Source: Macrothele yani (taxonomy: Eukaryota; Arthropoda; Arachnida; Araneae; Macrothelidae). Taken from it: DNA of 64,000 bases. The notes beneath the pieces were generated by a model, which saw only the letters and a program-made list of their open reading frames with translations, ran no database searches and was not told where the DNA came from. The translations under genes and the position numbers were made by a program. Each line of letters opens with the position of its first letter. Position 1 is the first letter of the stretch. Of the stretch, positions 59,150-64,000 are shown one piece after another. The stretch spans positions 117,613,072 through 117,677,071 of the forward strand of contig CM076999.1 of the NCBI GenBank assembly GCA_039090855.1, written 5' to 3'.

Positions 59150-60330
59150 AATGCAGTGGTGTCAGAATGACACGCTATCATTTGTTGTGTGGATGTAGGA
59201 GGGTTTGGAAATAAAAGTGTGCAGCTCCTCAGGTCGAGTTGTGGCATTGGACCAGCACACGTACATGAAAATAGAAACTCTGGGGGGGACTCCAACACAG
59301 ATTCACATTGCCTTGCAAGAAGTTTGTGGGGGAAACTCTTGATCGAAGCACAATTTCTCACTGAGCATCGTGCTTTCGGGTGGGCCGAAGCAGCATCGAA
59401 GATGATCACTGTTCATGCCGCCCTCAAAAGGTGACAGACAAATCATCTGTCACCATTGTTGCAGCGCTTCTCGAACGACAGACGAGGACATTGCTCATCA
59501 AGAAAATTTGTCCACCCTGTCTATTCACCTGATTTTGACCGACTCACTGAAAAAATGAAAAATCTCCAAGCACTGGGTGCCCCATCAACTTGCCCCTAAG
59601 CAGAAGGCAGCCAGACTGAGCATCACACAGGATCACCTCCACAGGTTCGAAAGTGAGGGCAACACCTTCCTAAACAGAATTGTCGCAATTGGTGAGACTT
59701 GGACCTGTGATTTTGAGCAGGAACTGAAGTCACAATCAGCAGAATAGGGTAAAGCAAGTGATTATTTTTGCATGCGATGTGTAAGGTGTGAGGGCGACAC
59801 CTTCTTAAACAGAATTGTCGCAATTGGTGAGACTTGGACCTGTGATTTTGAGCAGGAACTGAAGTCACAATCAGCAGAATAGGGTAAAGCAAGTGATTAT
59901 TTTTGCATGCGATGTGTAAGGTGTTGTGGCCTCTCTGATCAAGTGCCAATAGGGCAAAATGTCAAGACACGATATTATCGTGACTTTCCGAGGGCTATGT
60001 TGAAACCGAAAATTCGTCAAAATTGCCCCAACTTGTTGGAAGCGGGAGCAATCTTGCTGCATGACAATGTATTGTGTCGTGGTGCAGCTTCGGTACGGGA
60101 GCGTTTGTCAAAATATGGCTGGGAAACTATCCCACCCACCATACAGCCCTAATCTCAGTCCAACCAACTTTGTTCTTTTCCCAAAGTTAAAAAAATAGGC
60201 TCCATAGCATCCGCTGCAAATCGCTGGGCAAACTGTCACTATAAGGCGTGACCCGAGAAATACAACAGCTGAACAAAGATGGCTTGCTACGAGGCATCCA
60301 GGACCCACTTCAGCGCTGACAAGCTGTCAT
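59150..60330 (+). pseudogene. mariner-like transposase, degenerate
   Basis: C-terminal half readable: LNRIVAIGETWTCDFEQELK (first catalytic Asp appears as Gly), DQVPIGQNVKTRYYRDFPRA, MLKPKIRQNCPNLLEAGAIL, LHDNVLCRGAASVRERLSKY (second Asp) and PPYSPN/LSPTNF-like (third Asp lost to Asn). Then REIQQLNKDGLLRGIQDPLQ. A 45-codon segment around the first site is duplicated in tandem. Upstream part is heavily decayed. Confidence 0.8.
59653..59922 (+). repeat. 135-bp tandem duplication
   Basis: 59653-59787 and 59788-59922 differ at only a few bases. 135 is 45 codons, so the frame is kept across the junction. Confidence 0.95.
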
Positions 60331-60854
60331 TAGCAGCAGAGGAGAGTACATTGAATGGCAATAAGATAAGTTTTCTCCGTTACTTCACACTTTTCTCAAA
60401 ACTGGATAGTGTGTAGAATTTTCGTCTAAACCCCTGTATACAGCCCATATTGTATGTCCTGAAATTTTTAAAAAGACTGGTCCTGAAAGGGGTTTTTTTG
60501 TTGTTGTTGTTTTCCCCTCTCCACTCCTAGCCACAAATATTCCAGCATGTTGGCACAAAAATTTAAGATCAGAACCACAGTTAAGTTACAATAAAGTTAC
60601 CAGTTACTGCCATATATAACATATGAAATCAATTAAAATTGGCAGATTATTTGCATAATAAATGAGCTTTTAGTAATCATAGTGAGAAGAATTGGTAGGA
60701 AAACACGTAACACACAAAACATTAAAAAAATTCTTGAAATCGTAATCACACGCGTAAGTTACGTTGAAAAATTATGAGCGGGACTTTCGGTAGCGACTTC
60801 TACCTTCATCAGCCATGGAATGAGACACATGGTAAAAGCGTCAGTTGTTGCCAC

Positions 60855-61598
60855 ATTTCAAAATCGCTTTCCAAATAATAGGGATGTTAAAAGGTGCGTC
60901 AGTATTGCAGGTCTTAGGGGTGAGGTAGATTTCAATGCTTTCGCGGTATCTGAGGGTATGCCGATTGCTGAAAGGGGGATTCGCTTAACATTGTGCCAAC
61001 CCGAAGCCACGGACGTATCGCTGATGGTTAAAATTGAAAGGGAGGTGGAAGGGCTACCTTTCTTAACATCAGCGATATGCTCCATCAAACGCCGGTTTAT
61101 GCTGTGGTAAGTACTACCAATATAGTGGGTAACTCCTGTGGAAGTGTTGATAGGGATAGAGTAGACACCTTGTAAATCTAGGGATTTATTGAGATCTCTG
61201 TCCTTAAGGATGAGTTTGAGAAGATGTAGAGGTGGTTTGACTGCAATCCTGTAGCCAAAAGACTTGAAAATAGAGCAAACTTTATGAGTGAAGGACAGGC
61301 TAAAGGGCAAAGTGCCAACAAACTGATGGGTGGTGGAAGGTTCAGGCAGTAAACTAGATCTATTCTGTGATTCAAACCTCTTGATTAGTCTATGTAATAA
61401 GAGGGGTGGAAAGCCATGCAATTTGCCAATGTTGATGATGATGTGATATTCTATTTGAAGAGCAGAATGGCTGTTGCAAATAAGGTTGGCCCGGTGAATG
61501 TATGACTTACGAGCAGACAGTTTGTATTTTCCAAAAGTGCGAGAATGGTAAAGGATGATATGGGGGGCAGAAGGTTTCCTGTAAATAGAGAGATTCAT
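60855..61598 (-). CDS. Penelope-like protein C-terminal part, open 246-aa frame
   Basis: Uninterrupted frame from within the RT end (YRKPSAPHIILYHSRTFGKY) through ILKDRDLNKSLDLQGVYSIP and VTHYIGSTYHSINRRLMEHI, the GIY-YIG block, to LLTSLLFGKRF. RT catalytic region is missing on this copy, so it is a 5'-truncated fragment even though the frame is open. The usual element protein is about three times longer. Confidence 0.85.
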
Positions 61599-61619
61599 TG
61601 GAAAAGTATTCCTGTTTTG

Positions 61620-62560
61620 TATACAATGATATCTATTACCAACAAAAACAAGATGTACCTATGGGCTCCCCTCTTTCCCCCTTACTTGCTGAAATTTATT
61701 TGCAGAATATTGAAACATTAATTGTTGCCCCATCCCTCTTAAACCCCACCATTTGATTAAGGTATGTGGACAACATCTTCATTATTTGGCCACACCAAAA
61801 ACACTCTTTGTTTGAACTCGTGTCCTCCATAACTTCAAAAATCCTGCATATAAAATTTTCCTCTCAAGAACAGATTGACAATAACATTAGTTTTCTGGAT
61901 GTTAACATCAACATCAACCCAGACTTCTCACTTGGCCTCTCTGTTTACAGGAAACCTTCTGCCACCCATAATATCATCCCTTACCATTCTCGCACTTTTG
62001 GAAAATACAAACTGTCTGCTCTTAAGTCATGCATTCACCGGGCCAACCTTATTTGCAACAGCCATTCTGCTCTTCAAATAGAATATCACATCATCATCAA
62101 CATTGGCAAATTGCATGGCTTTCCACCCCTCTTATTACATAGACTAATCAAGAGGTTTGAATCACAGAATAGATCTAGTTTTACTGCCTGAACCTTCCAC
62201 CACCCATCAGTTTGTTGGCACTTTGCCCTTTAGCCTGTCCTTCACTCATAAAGTTTGCTCTATTTTCAAGTCTTTTGGCTACAGGATTGCAGTCAAACCA
62301 CCTCCACATCTTCTCAAACTCATCCTTAAGGACATAGATTTTAATAAACCCCTAGATTTACAAGGTGTCTACTCTATCCCTATCAACACTTCCACAGGCG
62401 TTACCCACTATATTGGTAGTACTTACCGCAGCATAAACCGGCGTTTGATGGAGCATATCGCTGATGTTAAGAAAGGTAGTCCTTCCACCTCCCTTTCAAT
62501 TTTAACCATCAGCGATACGTCCGCGGCTCCCAATTAGCACAATGTTGAGCAAATTGCCCC
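61620..62560 (+). pseudogene. Penelope-like RT + GIY-YIG protein, damaged
   Basis: RT block YQQKQDVPMGSPLSPLLAEI, then a stop at ~61756 and LRYVDNIFIIWPHQKHS, where the catalytic YVDD reads YVDN. Continues NISFLDVNININPDFSLG and VYRKPSATHNIIPYHSRTFG. Frameshift near 62180, then GVYSIPINTSTGVTHYIGST, YRSINRRLMEHIADV. Inactive both by the RT site change and by frame breaks. Confidence 0.9.
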
Positions 62561-62839
62561 GTTCAGCAGTCGGCATGCCCTCAGATACCGCAAAAGCATT
62601 GAAATCTACCTTACCCCTAAGACCTGCAATACTGACGCACCTTTTAGCATTCCTATTATTTGGAAAGCCATTTTGAAATCTGGCAACAACTGACGCTTTT
62701 ACCACGTGTCTCATTCCATGGCTGATGAAGGTAGAAGTCGCTACCAAAACGTCCCGCTCATAATTTTTCAACGTAACTTACGCGTGTGATTACGATTTCA
62801 AGAATTCTTTTAATAGCTTTTAGTAGATTTGTTCTAGGT

Positions 62840-62950
62840 GTTTAACCAATATGTTTGATATCTCAGTCAACTGAACATGTTAACTCAACATTTACTGAAC
62901 AAATTTTTACAGATTTCAATGCTCGAAAGGTTGGAAGGTCTGGATGCCAC
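62840..62950 (+). repeat. Segment duplicated from 38390-38500
   Basis: See partner entry. This copy leads into an open frame at 62913. Confidence 0.7.
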
Positions 62951-63122
62951 TAAATTGTTGAGTGTAATAATTGCTGAACATTTATTGGCATATGAAAAGT
63001 CTTTTGAGCAAGAGAGAAGGTTGCAAATAGAAATATCCATTTTTACCCCTGCCAAAATACTTAAATTTGGCAGCAGAAAATTAATGGAAAATGTTCAGAA
63101 AGAGAAATTTGGTTACAAATAG
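62913..63122 (+). CDS. Possible terminal exon, 69 codons
   Basis: Acceptor-like AAATTTTTACAG, then phase 0 ISMLERLEGLDATKLLSVII, AEHLLAYEKSFEQERRLQIE and ISIFTPAKILKFGSRKLMEN to a TAG at 63120-63122. Looks helical (Leu/Glu-rich), unlike the acidic exons of the host gene. It could be an alternative last exon or part of another gene; a chance frame cannot be excluded. No family recognised. Confidence 0.35.
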   Translation: MSMLERLEGLDATKLLSVIIAEHLLAYEKSFEQERRLQIEISIFTPAKILKFGSRKLMENVQKEKFGYK

Positions 63123-64000
63123 AAGTCGGTACTGTTACTTTATTAGAAAACTGTACATCATTAGAAGTAAGTCATGTATGTATATCTTTGTCACACTAAC
63201 TGCTCATTCATGAAAAAAAAAAAAAAAGAAATTCTTGAGATCAATATTTTGAAAGTAAAGATATGATTTCTGTGCCAGAACTGTGCAATATGGGAAAAAC
63301 AAAAAGTGTATGTAAAATATTTCACACAGTCAGCTTTCTGTTGCAAATATAATTTTTCATAGCTGGTTTTTAAAAAAGGAGAAAATTTTTGAAAAAGAAG
63401 ATTCAGTGGAAAATTATAGATATCTACAACAGTTATTTGTAGAGAAGGAGTGTAACTGTTTGTAGGTAATACTTGGAGTGAATGTAATTTAACTTGTTTG
63501 AATTACACAAAGAAGAAAATTCTACTTTAAACCTGAGAATTCACGCCAGACTTGGATTTTTAGAACATAATTAATTCTCAAAAAGAATTATGATTACATT
63601 ACTTTGGGTATGTGAGCCTGTAATTGTGCTCCTATGGTTTTGTCATAATGTCTAGTGTCAGCTTATTTCCTGAGTATCTAACTACTCATTGCAAATAAAG
63701 TTGTAGTGACTTTCCTCTTGGTGGTAAGCAACGCATGTTCTCTCCTATCAATAATAGAGCTTGTGCAAGTGCTGCGTTTGTACTAGATTACATCTTTCTG
63801 TTGTTTTGCTCTCTTTTCGTGTGTGTGTGTATGTGTGTGTGAACATGCACACACTGTCTCATCGTTAATATCCAGACACCTGCATGTCTACAAGTAATCA
63901 TCATTTACACAAAATTAAACGTCTTGTGCTTTTGGCCCTTGCAATGGCTTAAAAACAGCATTTTAAATGTTTTAAATCGTGAATACGGAGTCTGTGCTGA
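63123..64000. other. AT-rich, no gene recognised
   Basis: Includes a (GT)n stretch at about 63820-63842. Confidence 0.5.

Larger units (their letters stand above)
59051..60436 (+). mobile_element. mariner-like element with internal duplication
   Basis: Right end reversed CAGGGGTTTAGACGAAAATT and CTACACAC; left end CGAAGGTCATAACAAAAGTT CTGCACA. TA occurs at 59049-59050 and 60437-60438. Ends match only partly, so borders are provisional. Confidence 0.65.
60724..62812. mobile_element. Penelope-like elements in inverted orientation
   Basis: Left arm (minus, 60724-~61600) and right copy (plus, ~61610-62812) share ~880 bases as inverted repeats, both ending ATTCTTGAAATCGTAATCAC, ACGCGTAAGTTACGTTG. 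Third Penelope-like subfamily in the window. Confidence 0.9.

Overview
The window reads as nuclear DNA of an invertebrate animal, most likely an arthropod. It is AT-rich, has spliced phase-0 exons with AG/GT borders, long poly-A/T runs, and a dense mix of mariner, Tc1, hAT, pogo, RTE and Penelope-like elements. I see no bacterial operon, rRNA or true tRNA gene. Species cannot be fixed from the sequence; an arthropod (chelicerate or similar) is inference from the transposon mix.

The only host gene I can support runs on the + strand as short exons at 15836-15952, 24138-24341, 29000-29164 and a terminal exon at 51253-51339. All borders are phase 0. The exons encode 39, 68, 55 and 28 residues of a Ser/Asp/Glu-rich, probably disordered C-terminal region with two basic KR-type patches. 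Its introns (8.2, 4.7 and 22 kb) hold most of the transposons. A possible further exon lies at 62913-63122.

Layout: 508-5120, candidate DNA element with ~450 bp inverted repeats and a broken nuclease-like/Cys-rich ORF. 5332-9055, two head-to-head Penelope-like copies. 12798-14319, pogo. 17451-17652, tRNA-SINE. 18037-22322, near-intact hAT. 23315-23914, foldback and palindrome. 24656-26187, hAT-like element holding a piggyBac-type MITE. 26320-27790, mariner whose transposase segment is amplified as seven exact 126-bp repeats. 29751-31267, mariner with a SINE inside. 31538-34876, mariner-like (DUF4817-type) element holding a second mariner and a hAT-like insertion with RTE fragments. 36866-38295, Tc1. 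39280-39900, degenerate tandem repeat. 41181-45852, Penelope-like element holding a full-length RTE LINE. 45964-49733, three Tc1 elements end to end. 51863-53158, mariner. 53325-53536, foldback. 54110-55480, Tc1 holding a 153-bp palindrome and a 40-bp minisatellite. 57873-58497, foldbacks with tRNA-like cores. 59051-60436, mariner with an in-frame 135-bp duplication. 60724-62812, a third Penelope-like pair in inverted orientation.

Nearly every transposase or RT frame is broken by a few stops or frameshifts, so the window is mainly a graveyard of moderately young elements nested in introns. Target-site duplications let several insertions be ordered in time. The unusual signals are in-frame tandem amplification of mariner transposase segments, foldback elements with paired tRNA-like (Pol III box B) cores, and the long-inverted-repeat element at the left end.
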